Shown here piece after piece: positions 25,748-33,619 of a DNA stretch of 64,000 nt. The first letter of the stretch is position 1. Every line of letters begins with the position of its first letter. Made by a program: the position numbers and the translations under genes. Location of the stretch: assembly GCF_050563535.1 (NCBI RefSeq), contig NZ_JBNXUO010000022.1, forward strand, positions 1 through 64,000. Direction: 5' to 3'. The notes beneath the pieces are model-generated. The model ran no database searches, had not been told where the DNA came from, and saw only the letters and a list, made by a program, of their open reading frames with translations. This DNA comes from Falsiroseomonas sp050563535 (lineage in GTDB: Bacteria > Pseudomonadota > Alphaproteobacteria > Acetobacterales > Acetobacteraceae).

Positions 25748-27199
25748 ATGGACTCCACCCCCGCCGCCGCCCGCACCAAGGTCACCGCCATCGCCGGCGA
25801 CGGCATCGGGCCCGAGGTGATGCGCGCGACGCAGCAGGTCCTCGCCGCCGCCGGCGCCCGGCTGGAATGGGAGGATGCGGTGGCCGGGGCGGAGGCCTTC
25901 CGGAAGGGCATCCCCTCCGGCGCCCCTCAGGAGACGCTGGATTCCATCGCCCGCAACGGCGTCGCGCTGAAGGGTCCGCTGGAGACCCCGGTCGGCCATG
26001 GCGAGAAGTCGGCCAATGTCACGCTCCGCAAGATCTTCGAGATGTACGGCAACATCCGCCCCGTGCGCGAGCTGCCCGGCATCCGCACGCCCTTCACGGG
26101 GCGGGGGATCGACTTCGTCGTGGTGCGCGAGAATGTCGAGGACGTCTATGCGGGCGTCGAGCACATGCAGACGCCCGGAGTCGCGCAGACGCTGAAGCTG
26201 ATCACCGAGGTCGGCTGCGAGCGCGTCGTGCGGCTCGCCGCCGCGCTGGCGATGGCGGAGGGGCGGCGGAAGGTCACCGTCTCCACCAAGGCGAACATCA
26301 TGAAGCTGACCGAAGGCATGATGAAGCGGGTGGGGGAGGCGGTGCTGCGGGACTACCCCGACCTCCAGCACGAGCACATGATCGTGGACAACTGCGCCCA
26401 CCAGATGGTCATCCGGCCGGAGCAGTTCGACGTCACCGTGATGACCAACATGAACGGCGACATCCTGTCGGACCTGGCGGCGGGGCTGGTCGGCGGGCTC
26501 GGCGTCGCGCCCTCGGCCAATCTCGGCGACCAGGTGGCGATGTTCGAGGCAGTGCACGGTTCGGCCCCGCAGATCGCCGGCAAGGGGCTGGCGAACCCCA
26601 CCGCGCTGCTGCTCTCCGCGGTGATGATGCTGCGCCACATCGGCGACTTCGCGACCGCATCGAAGGTGGAGCACGCGCTCTATGTCACGCTGGAGGAGGG
26701 GATGGACCTGACGGGGGACATCGCGCCCCCCGGCCAGGGGGCCTCCACCGGCGCCTTCGTGGAGCGCGTGGCCGCCAATCTCGGCCGGACCAGCGCGAAG
26801 GTGCCGGAACGCGAGTACCGCCCGATCGCGATGAAGAAGTGGCCCGCCATCACCTGGTACCGCGCGGCGACCACGCGGGAACTCGTCGGCGTCGACGTCT
26901 TCGTCGAATCCGAACGTGACCCGCGCGCCATCGGCATCACGCTCGCCGCGGCGGCCGAAGGGTCGGCCTTCACGCTCGACATGATCTCGTCACGCGGCGC
27001 GCAGGTGTGGCCGGATCTCGGCGGCAACACCTTCCTGGTGGACCATTTCCGCGCCCGATTCATGTTCAAGGAGGCGCCGAAGGGCAACGGCATCGCGGAG
27101 ATCACCGACCTGCTCCAGCGCATCGGTCGGCAGCACAACTGGATGCACATCGAGAAGCTGCAGCGCTTCGACGGCGCCGACGCCTACAGCAAGGCCTGA
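25748..27199 (+). CDS. icd: Isocitrate dehydrogenase, long form
   Basis: TCA cycle enzyme that oxidatively decarboxylates isocitrate to 2-oxoglutarate. 483 aa: the beta-decarboxylating dehydrogenase core (AIAGDGIGPEVM, VRENVEDVYAGVEH, TKANIMKLTEGM, MTNMNGDILSDL, EAVHGSAPQIAGKG) plus a C-terminal domain of about 130 aa absent from the E. coli enzyme but known from Thermus and Rickettsia. NADP dependence is usual for this type but is not proved by the sequence. Own transcript behind a hairpin, with an AT-rich stretch (CCTATACC near 25705) before the start. Confidence 0.92.
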   Translation: MDSTPAAARTKVTAIAGDGIGPEVMRATQQVLAAAGARLEWEDAVAGAEAFRKGIPSGAPQETLDSIARNGVALKGPLETPVGHGEKSANVTLRKIFEMYGNIRPVRELPGIRTPFTGRGIDFVVVRENVEDVYAGVEHMQTPGVAQTLKLITEVGCERVVRLAAALAMAEGRRKVTVSTKANIMKLTEGMMKRVGEAVLRDYPDLQHEHMIVDNCAHQMVIRPEQFDVTVMTNMNGDILSDLAAGLVGGLGVAPSANLGDQVAMFEAVHGSAPQIAGKGLANPTALLLSAVMMLRHIGDFATASKVEHALYVTLEEGMDLTGDIAPPGQGASTGAFVERVAANLGRTSAKVPEREYRPIAMKKWPAITWYRAATTRELVGVDVFVESERDPRAIGITLAAAAEGSAFTLDMISSRGAQVWPDLGGNTFLVDHFRARFMFKEAPKGNGIAEITDLLQRIGRQHNWMHIEKLQRFDGADAYSKA

Positions 27200-27247
27200 A
27201 GGCGCACGGCCCCGGCGCCGGCGGAGGTCCGGCGACGGCCTCGCCGG

Positions 27248-28069
27248 TCAGCCGCCCGGCAGCCAGACCTCCAGCGTCTGCGGCGGGGGCTGGGGCAGGA
27301 AGGCGCGGAAGTCCTGGATCGCCCAGCCGCGGCCGAGCCGCCCGGCCAGGCGCGCCGCCGCCGCCTGGTCCTCCTCGTGGAAATACCGCACCACGGGGGT
27401 CGAGGGCACGAAGGGCACGGGCCGCGGGGCCTGCACCTCGAAGCCGGAGGCGCGGAGCGTCTGCATCACCTCCTCCGCCGCCGCCGCCGCGGTGCCGGAA
27501 TTGGCGCGGTGGTGCACGAAGACCCGCGCGGCGCGGGCGGCCGGCTCGGGCGCCGCCGGGGCGGCGGGCGGGACGGGCATGGCGACGGGTGGCGCGGGGG
27601 CTGGCAAGGCGGCGGCGGGCGGGGCTGCGGGGCCGGATGCGGGCTGGGGCGCGACCGGCGCCCCGCTGCCGAGGTTGTCGGGCAGGATCTTGCGCCCGGG
27701 CATGTCGCGTCGGCGCTGCTCGGCTTCCTGCCGCAGCGCCTCGACCTGCCGTTCCAGCTCGACCCGCGCCGACCGCAGGGCCGCGAGCCGCGCCTCCTCC
27801 GCCGCGAGTTCGGCCTGCCGGGCCGCCGAGGGGGCAGGGGGAAGGGGGGGAGTTGCGGAGTCCGCGGCGGGCTGCGGCGGGCGCGGCACCTCGGTCGGCA
27901 CCAGGCCCGCGCCCCAGTTCCGCGACCGGGATGGCGGCGCGGTGTCGGCCATGATCAGAACCGCCGCCGCGCCGGCCACGCCGACGCCGAGCGCGATCCA
28001 GAGGAAGCGCCAGGACCTTCGCGCACCGGCATGGCGGGGCGCCGGCCCCGTTCTCTCTCGTCGCATCAT
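27248..28069 (-). CDS. Membrane-anchored protein with LytR_C-like C-terminal domain
   Basis: 273 aa from ATG 28069 (a second ATG follows at once). An N-terminal membrane segment (about 22-42) comes first, then a Pro/Ala-rich periplasmic region with a coiled coil around 85-120 (ELAAEEARLAALRSARVELE). A second Pro/Ala linker leads to a C-terminal domain (about 185-270) with VFVHHRANSGTAAAAAEEVM and STPVVRYFHEEDQAAAARLA, which resembles the LytR_C/SPOR-like envelope domain. Possibly a cell-wall or division-associated protein. Downstream of an XRE gene on the same strand (104 bp). Confidence 0.65.
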   Translation of the reverse strand: MMRRERTGPAPRHAGARRSWRFLWIALGVGVAGAAAVLIMADTAPPSRSRNWGAGLVPTEVPRPPQPAADSATPPLPPAPSAARQAELAAEEARLAALRSARVELERQVEALRQEAEQRRRDMPGRKILPDNLGSGAPVAPQPASGPAAPPAAALPAPAPPVAMPVPPAAPAAPEPAARAARVFVHHRANSGTAAAAAEEVMQTLRASGFEVQAPRPVPFVPSTPVVRYFHEEDQAAAARLAGRLGRGWAIQDFRAFLPQPPPQTLEVWLPGG

Positions 28070-28173
28070 GGTGGACCTCGCCCCCTCCCGCGCCATGCGC
28101 GCGGGGCGCGCCGCCCGAACGCGACCCGTGCCGCGGCGGTTCCGGGGTGTCGGTTCCGGGGGCGCGGCCGGCC

Positions 28174-28614
28174 TCAGGGCTGGCCGTCGCGCTCCGCCTG
28201 GGACTGCGCGGCCAGGGCGCGCGCCATCTGGCTCAGCGCCTCCTGGTGCTTCTCGTTGTCGATGAGCGCGAAGTTGCGGGCGAGTTCGAGGCACATGCGC
28301 TGGCGGGGGGACGCTTCGTTGCCGCCGCCTTCCGGCGCCAGCCCCTCGAAGAACCAGGACACGGGGACGCCGAGCACCTGCCCGATCTCGAACAGGCGGC
28401 CGGCCGAGATGCGGTTCAGCCCGCGTTCGTATTTGTGCGCCTGCTGGTAGGTGACGCCGATCATCTTCGCCAGCTGCTGCTGGGAAAGGCCCATCATCAC
28501 CCGCCTTTCGCGGATGCGGGCCCCGACATGGCGGTCGGCAGCGTTCGCCCGCTGCCCGGGCCGCTCGGCCGGCGCCTCGCCGTTGCGGCGCCGCTCGATC
28601 CCGGTGGTTTCCAT
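28174..28614 (-). CDS. XRE-family helix-turn-helix regulator
   Basis: 146 aa from ATG 28614 (METTGIERRRN). HTH_3 domain (about 35-90) with LSQQQLAKMIGVTYQQAHKY, then ERGLNRISAGRLFEIGQVL, and a C-terminal helix (LELARNFALIDNEKHQEALS). It strongly resembles the XRE protein at 5230-5694 in the recognition helix, so both may read similar sites. It lies upstream of the LytR_C-like gene, which it could control. Confidence 0.87.
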   Translation of the reverse strand: METTGIERRRNGEAPAERPGQRANAADRHVGARIRERRVMMGLSQQQLAKMIGVTYQQAHKYERGLNRISAGRLFEIGQVLGVPVSWFFEGLAPEGGGNEASPRQRMCLELARNFALIDNEKHQEALSQMARALAAQSQAERDGQP

Positions 28615-28800
28615 TCTTCTCGCCCCTCGACCCGCATTCAGACGCCTCCTGCAATGCGGCAGATAGCGTTGCGTTCCACCAAGACGCGCATGACAAAGGC
28701 GTGAGTTTCGCCTGTTCGGACAACGCAAGAAACCGGAGGGCTTACACAACCCAGGCGCAAGACGCGGGCCGGCGAAGGCAACCGCGCAGGGCCGCGCCGG

Positions 28801-29409
28801 TCAGTCCTTTCTGCGCGCCGCGGCCTGCAGCGTCTCCACCTGGCGGCGCAGCGCCTCGATCTCGGCCTGGAGCGCGGCGACGCGGGCGGCCTCGCTGCCT
28901 TCGGGGCCGTCCTGGCCGGGGCGGAACGGGGCGAAGAGGCTCATCGCCCGTTCCATCATCGCCATGTTCTGCTTGCCCATCTCCTCGAGCCCGCCGAAGG
29001 GCATGAAGCCGCCCATGGTCTGCTGGACGGTGCGGCGCATCTGTTCGTGCTGCTGCGCGAAGGCGCCCATCATCGATTCCAGGTAGCGCGGGACGAGCGT
29101 GCCCATGCCGTCGCCGTAGAAGCCGATGATCTGCCGCAGGAAGGAGATCGGCAGCAGGTGCCGGCCCTTCGCCTCCTCCTCGACGATGATCTGGGTCAGG
29201 ACGGAACGGGTGATGTCCTCGCCGGACTTGGCGTCGTAGACGACGAAGTGCCGCCCCTGGCGGATCATCGCCGCCAGGTCCTCGAGCGTGACGTAGGAGG
29301 AGGATTCCGTGTTGTAGAGCCGCCGGTTGGCGTATTTCTTCACGACAACCGGGGGCATGGCCGGGGTCTCGGACGTGGCCCCCGGCGGGTTGGTGGTGTC
29401 CTGTGACAT
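28801..29409 (-). CDS. phaR: Polyhydroxyalkanoate synthesis regulator PhaR
   Basis: 202-aa DNA-binding repressor that senses PHA granules and controls phasin and PHA genes. The N-terminal PHB_acc_N domain is textbook (VVKKYANRRLYNTESSSYVT, EDLAAMIRQG, ITRSVLTQIIVEEE). It is followed by the PHB_acc domain (LPISFLRQIIGFYGDGMGTL, VPRYLESMM) and a Met/Gln-rich helix with a C-terminal coiled coil. ATG 29409. Divergent from the PHA gene set at 29584-32340, a natural target. No phasin gene is in the window. Confidence 0.95.
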   Translation of the reverse strand: MSQDTTNPPGATSETPAMPPVVVKKYANRRLYNTESSSYVTLEDLAAMIRQGRHFVVYDAKSGEDITRSVLTQIIVEEEAKGRHLLPISFLRQIIGFYGDGMGTLVPRYLESMMGAFAQQHEQMRRTVQQTMGGFMPFGGLEEMGKQNMAMMERAMSLFAPFRPGQDGPEGSEAARVAALQAEIEALRRQVETLQAAARRKD

Positions 29410-29485
29410 GTGCTTGCCTTCCCGCGGCCCCGTCTGGGGCCGACCTTGCCGACGGTGTCCCGCCGCGTGGGACGATCCTACCATG

Positions 29486-29519
29486 TGCCTGGGTGCGGTG
29501 CGAAACTCCTGTTGCGCAA
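29486..29519. promoter_or_regulatory. TGC-rich candidate PhaR site
   Basis: The phaR divergent spacer has TGC triplets at 29486, 29494 and 29499 and the palindrome TTGCGCAA at 29512-29519. PhaR of Paracoccus is known to bind TGC-rich DNA, so autoregulation and control of the divergent genes is plausible. This is pattern-based only. Confidence 0.35.
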
Positions 29520-29583
29520 ATCGTCCGGCGTGGGTTTCAACCCCGGTGCGCCGGGCCCGGCCCTGGCCCGGCGGGAGAGGCTG

Positions 29584-30078
29584 ATGCAGGGGGACACCCC
29601 GAAGGACGACACCCCGAGGCAGGCGGGGGCGGATCTCGACCGCCTCGCCGAGGACTGGATCACGTTGTGGCAGAGCGAGATCGCCGCGATGGCGGCCGAC
29701 CGGGAGGTGGCGGAGGGCTGGGCGGCGATGGCGGCCGCCTGCGCCGCCTTCGCCCAGGCCTGGACCAGGGCCGCCACCGCGCCGCGCCCGCCGGCCTTCC
29801 CGGCCGGCTTCCCCTGGCCCTTCCCGGCCGCAGCGCCGCATGAACACGACCGCGCGCCCGGACCTGCCCCGGCCGTTCCGCCGGCGGGGGCCGCGCCCGC
29901 TGGCGCTGCACCTGGCGATGGGGGGCGCGCGGGGGGTGGCGGCGATGGCGGGGGCGGTGATGGCGTCCTCCGCGCCCGGCTGGCCGAGCTGGAACGACGC
30001 CTGGCCGATCTCGAAGGCGGGGCGGGCGGAAGCCGACCGGATCCTCCGCGCCCTCGCGGACGGCGGCCACGCGCCTGA
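29584..30078 (+). CDS. Uncharacterised PHA-linked coiled-coil protein
   Basis: 164 aa. An N-terminal helical region (ADLDRLAEDWITLWQSEIAA) with Trp residues is followed by a Pro/Ala/Gly-rich hinge (about 65-125) and a short coiled coil (RLAELERRLADLEGG) before a Pro/Arg tail. The layout recalls PHA-granule-associated or PhaE-like helper proteins, but no family can be named. The last 239 bp overlap the following PhaC-like gene in another frame; the coiled coil in that part argues the overlap is genuine coding. Position opposite phaR supports a PHA role. Confidence 0.6.
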   Translation: MQGDTPKDDTPRQAGADLDRLAEDWITLWQSEIAAMAADREVAEGWAAMAAACAAFAQAWTRAATAPRPPAFPAGFPWPFPAAAPHEHDRAPGPAPAVPPAGAAPAGAAPGDGGRAGGGGDGGGGDGVLRARLAELERRLADLEGGAGGSRPDPPRPRGRRPRA

Positions 30079-31105
30079 GGCCTTCGGCGGCGCCGTGCTG
30101 CGCCGCCTGCTGCGGCAGGACCGCGCGCTGCTGGCGGGCATCGCCGCCTATCGCCGTCATCCCTGGCACCGCACCGTGCCGGACCCGCCGGCCATCTGGT
30201 CGGAAGGCGGGTCACGGCTGCTGGACCATGCGCTGCCGGGCGCCGCGGGCCTGCCGGTGGTGCTGGTGCCGAGCCTGGTGAACCGCGCGCATGTGCTGGA
30301 CCTGCTGCCCGGCCGGTCGCTGATGCGCTTCCTGGCCGGGCAGGGGGTGCGGCCGCTGCTGCTGGACTGGGGCTGGCCGGGCGAGGTGGAGCGCGCCTTC
30401 ACCCTGACCGACTACATCGCCGGCAGGCTGGAACGCGCGCTGGCGGCGCTGCCCGGGCCGGCGGTGCTGGTGGGCTACTGCATGGGCGGTCTTCTCGCGC
30501 TCGCCGCGGCGCTGCGCCGGCCGGACCGCGTGGCCGCGCTCGGCCTGCTGGCGACGCCGTGGGATTTCCACGCCGGCGCGGCGGAGGCCGGCCGCGCGCG
30601 CGCCGCCGCCGCGCTGCTGCCGGGGCTGGAGCCGCTGATGCAGGCGACCGGCACGCTGCCGGTGGATGCGATCCAGGCGCTGTTCACCGGGCTCGACCCC
30701 TGGGGGGTGGCGCAGAAATACCGCGCCTTCGCGCGGCTCGACCCCGCCTCGGCGCGGGCCGAGGGGTTCGTCGCGCTGGAAGACTGGCTGAATGACGGCG
30801 TGCCGCTGGCCGCACCCGTGGCGCGGGAATGCCTGGGCGGCTGGTACGGCGCCAACACGCCGGCGCGGGGCGCCTGGCGGGTGGCCGGGGCGGTGGTGGA
30901 CCCCGCGGCGCTGGCGATGCCCGTCTTCCTCGCCATCCCGCATCGCGACCGGATCGTGCCCCCGGCCTCCGCCCGCCCGCTGGCGGGGCGGTTGCGCCGG
31001 GCCGTGCTGCACGAGGCGCAGGCCGGGCATATCGGCATGGCGGCGGGCAGCGGTGCGGAAGCCGCGCTGTGGCGGCCGTTGCTGGATTGGCTTCGCGGCT
31101 TGTAG
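29840..31105 (+). CDS. PhaC-like alpha/beta hydrolase (PHA synthase superfamily)
   Basis: 421 aa. The core (about 125-420) has the PHA synthase pattern: VVLVPSLVNRAHVLDLLPG, LLLDWGWPGEV, the Cys-type lipase box GYCMGG with Cys214, LATPWDFHAG, and AIPHRDRIVPP with a late His in AQAGHIGMA. The Cys nucleophile is the mark of PHA synthases as opposed to Ser hydrolases. Shorter than class I PhaC (about 580-600 aa) because the N-terminal domain is reduced. Could polymerise or otherwise handle hydroxyacyl-CoA; activity is unproved. A later start (for example the Met near residue 27) would shorten the overlap with the upstream gene. Followed by a thiolase. Confidence 0.82.
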   Translation: MNTTARPDLPRPFRRRGPRPLALHLAMGGARGVAAMAGAVMASSAPGWPSWNDAWPISKAGRAEADRILRALADGGHAPEAFGGAVLRRLLRQDRALLAGIAAYRRHPWHRTVPDPPAIWSEGGSRLLDHALPGAAGLPVVLVPSLVNRAHVLDLLPGRSLMRFLAGQGVRPLLLDWGWPGEVERAFTLTDYIAGRLERALAALPGPAVLVGYCMGGLLALAAALRRPDRVAALGLLATPWDFHAGAAEAGRARAAAALLPGLEPLMQATGTLPVDAIQALFTGLDPWGVAQKYRAFARLDPASARAEGFVALEDWLNDGVPLAAPVARECLGGWYGANTPARGAWRVAGAVVDPAALAMPVFLAIPHRDRIVPPASARPLAGRLRRAVLHEAQAGHIGMAAGSGAEAALWRPLLDWLRGL

Positions 31106-31161
31106 CGCCCCCTGCGGCGCAGCAAACTGTCGCCACGCCGGTCCACACAAGGAACCCCCGA

Positions 31162-32340
31162 ATGACCGAGATCGTCATCGCCTCCGCCGCCCGCACCCCG
31201 GTCGGCAGCTTCAGCGGCGCCTTCGCCAGCCTTCCGGCCCATGCGCTGGGCACGGTGGCGATCCAGGCCGCCCTTGCCCGCGCCAATGTCCGGCCCGAGG
31301 AGGTGGACGAGGTGATCCTCGGCCAGATCCTGACCGCCGGCGCCGGCCAGAACCCCGCCCGCCAGGCCGCCATGGCCGCCGGCATCCCGGCCGAGCGCAC
31401 GGCCTTCGGCATCAACCAGCTCTGCGGGTCCGGCCTGCGGGCCGTGGCGCTCGCCGCCCAGCAGATCGCCACCGGCGACGCCGCCATCGTGGTGGCCGGC
31501 GGGCAGGAGAGCATGACCCAGTCGCCGCATTGCGCGAATCTCCGCGCCGGCCAGAAGATGGGCGGGCTGGAGCTGGTGGACACCATGCTCAAGGACGGGC
31601 TGTGGGATGCCTTCCAGGGCTACCACATGGGCACCACGGCGGAGAACGTGGCGCAGAAATACCAGCTGACCCGCCAGGAGCAGGACGAGTTCGCCGCCGC
31701 CAGCCAGCGCAAGGCGGGCGAGGCGATGAAGGCCGGCCGCTTCAGGGACGAGATCGCGCCGGTGACCGTGAAGGGCCGCAAGGGCGACGTGGTGGTCACC
31801 GAGGACGAGTATCCGAAGCCCGAGACGACGGCCGAGGTGCTGGCCAAGCTCCGCCCCGCCTTCAGCAAGGACGGCACCGTCACCGCCGGCAACGCGTCCG
31901 GCATCAACGACGGCGCCGCGGCGGTGGTGGTGATGAGCGCCGCCGAGGCCGCGAAGCGAGGCATCGCGCCGATGGCGAGGATCGTCAGCTGGGCGACCGC
32001 CGGCGTCGACCCCGCCATCATGGGCACCGGCCCGATCCCGGCCAGCCGCAAGGCCCTGCAGAAGGCGGGCTGGTCGATCGACAGCCTCGACCTGATCGAG
32101 GCGAACGAGGCCTTCGCCGCGCAGGCCTGCGCGGTGAACAAGGACCTGGGCTGGGATCCGGCGAAGGTGAACGTCAATGGCGGCGCCATCGCACTCGGCC
32201 ATCCCATCGGCGCCTCGGGCGCGCGGGTGCTGAACACGCTTCTGTTCGAGATGCAGCGCCGCGGCGCGAAGCGAGGCCTGGCCACGCTGTGCATCGGCGG
32301 GGGCATGGGTGTCGCGATGTGCGTCGAGCGCGCGGCCTGA
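31162..32340 (+). CDS. phaA: Acetyl-CoA C-acetyltransferase
   Basis: 392-aa biosynthetic-type thiolase condensing two acetyl-CoA to acetoacetyl-CoA. The acylated Cys is in NQLCGSGLRAVAL; His in GHPIGASGARV and the second Cys in CIGGGMG complete the active site. The 392-aa length and TEIVIASAARTPVGSFSGA start match PhaA enzymes. It lies 56 bp after the PhaC-like gene and in the phaR neighbourhood, so PHB precursor supply is likely. It could also use acetoacetyl-CoA from the nearby catabolic operons. phaB is not seen. Confidence 0.94.
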   Translation: MTEIVIASAARTPVGSFSGAFASLPAHALGTVAIQAALARANVRPEEVDEVILGQILTAGAGQNPARQAAMAAGIPAERTAFGINQLCGSGLRAVALAAQQIATGDAAIVVAGGQESMTQSPHCANLRAGQKMGGLELVDTMLKDGLWDAFQGYHMGTTAENVAQKYQLTRQEQDEFAAASQRKAGEAMKAGRFRDEIAPVTVKGRKGDVVVTEDEYPKPETTAEVLAKLRPAFSKDGTVTAGNASGINDGAAAVVVMSAAEAAKRGIAPMARIVSWATAGVDPAIMGTGPIPASRKALQKAGWSIDSLDLIEANEAFAAQACAVNKDLGWDPAKVNVNGGAIALGHPIGASGARVLNTLLFEMQRRGAKRGLATLCIGGGMGVAMCVERAA

Positions 32341-32346
32341 CCTGAC

Positions 32347-32380
32347 GGGGGCGGCCGGCGGCGCATCGCCGGCCGCCCCC
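32347..32380 (+). terminator. Strong hairpin after the thiolase gene
   Basis: Perfect 14-bp stem GGGGGCGGCCGGCG / CGCCGGCCGCCCCC with a 6-nt loop, starting 6 bp after the stop. Little T follows, but the stem is very stable and well placed to end the PHA transcript. Confidence 0.7.
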
Positions 32381-32482
32381 TCCCATCCGGCGCCGCCTCT
32401 CGCAGGCGTGACTCGGTCCTGCAACCATGGCGTGTGGCATGCTCCGGCAGGACCCGCGAAGGGTCCAGGGAGGAAGAGCCAC

Positions 32483-33559
32483 ATGACCGAAGCCAGTCTG
32501 CGCCGGCGCGGCCTTCTCGCCGCGGCCGCCGGCCTTGCCGCCACACCCGCCGCCGCGCAGCGCCGCTATGGCGACGACGCGCCGCCGCAGCGCTACCCCG
32601 ACCCCGACATCGTCGCGCTCGACCCGCGCCGCTTCACCGCGCCGCTCGGCAACAGCGCCATCCGGCGGCTGCACACCGGGATGCAGTGGGCCGAGGGCCC
32701 CGCCTGGCACGCCACCGGGCGTTTCCTGGTCTGGTCCGACATCCCGAATGACGAGGCGCTGCGCCTGACCGAGGAGGACATGAAGGTCAGCCGCCGCTTC
32801 CGCAGCCCGTCGGGCTTCTCCAACGGCAACACCTTCGACCGGGAGGGCCGGCAGATCGCCTTCCGCCACCTGCACCGCGACGTGGTGCGCTACGAGCCCA
32901 ATGGCCGCGTCACCGTGCTGGCCGCCCGCGGGCCGGACGGGCCCTTCAACGCGCCGAACGACGGCGTGGTCCACCCCGAGGATGGCAGCCTCTGGTTCAC
33001 CGATCCCGGCTATGGCGCGCTGATGAACTACGAGGGCGAGCGCGTGGCCGAGAGCGCGAACAGCCCCCGTCCCTTCATCAAGGAGGCGATCTACCGGATC
33101 GACGCGCAATCCGGCCAGGTGACGAAGGTGGCCGACGAGCCCTTCAAGCCGAACGGTCTCTGCTTCTCCCCCGACTACCGCACCTGCTACGTCGCCGACA
33201 CCGGCGCAAGCCACTACCCGGAGGCGAGCCGCATCATCTGGGCCTATGACGTGGACGGCCCCCGGCTGCGCAATCCCCGCACCTTCGCCTCCATGGCGCT
33301 GGAGGGGAAGAACGGCATGGCCGACGGCATCCGCACCGACGAGCGCGGCAACCTCTGGTCCTCGGCCGGCTGGGTGGGAGACGGGTATGACGGCGTGCAT
33401 GTCTTCGCCCCGGACGGCGAGCGGATCGGGCTGATCCGGCTGCCGGAGATCTGCTCGAACCTGTGCTTCGGCGGCGCGCGGCGGAACATCCTGTTCATGA
33501 CGGCCAGCCAGTCGCTCTACGCCCTGCCCGTCGAGACGCGCGGCGCGCATTTCTGCTGA
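32483..33559 (+). CDS. Exported SMP-30/gluconolactonase-family protein
   Basis: 358 aa with a Tat-like signal (SLRRRGLLAAAAGLAATPAA, about 1-25). The six-bladed propeller shows the divalent metal residues: Glu in GMQWAEGPAWH, Asn in NAPNDGVVHPED, Asn in KPNGLCFSPDY and Asp in ADGIRTDERGN. Family members hydrolyse sugar or other lactones in the periplasm. RBS GGAGG precedes the ATG. The transcript ends at a hairpin before opgH. Substrate unknown. Confidence 0.9.
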   Translation: MTEASLRRRGLLAAAAGLAATPAAAQRRYGDDAPPQRYPDPDIVALDPRRFTAPLGNSAIRRLHTGMQWAEGPAWHATGRFLVWSDIPNDEALRLTEEDMKVSRRFRSPSGFSNGNTFDREGRQIAFRHLHRDVVRYEPNGRVTVLAARGPDGPFNAPNDGVVHPEDGSLWFTDPGYGALMNYEGERVAESANSPRPFIKEAIYRIDAQSGQVTKVADEPFKPNGLCFSPDYRTCYVADTGASHYPEASRIIWAYDVDGPRLRNPRTFASMALEGKNGMADGIRTDERGNLWSSAGWVGDGYDGVHVFAPDGERIGLIRLPEICSNLCFGGARRNILFMTASQSLYALPVETRGAHFC

Positions 33560-33562
33560 GGC

Positions 33563-33596
33563 GGGCGGGCGTGCGCCGCCTGCCGCACGCCCGCCC
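33563..33596 (+). terminator. Hairpin after the SMP-30 gene
   Basis: Perfect 13-bp stem GGGCGGGCGTGCG / CGCACGCCCGCCC with an 8-nt loop directly after the stop at 33559, followed by GAATCCTT. Likely terminator. Confidence 0.65.
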
Positions 33597-33619
33597 GAAT
33601 CCTTCCGCATGCAGCGCGG

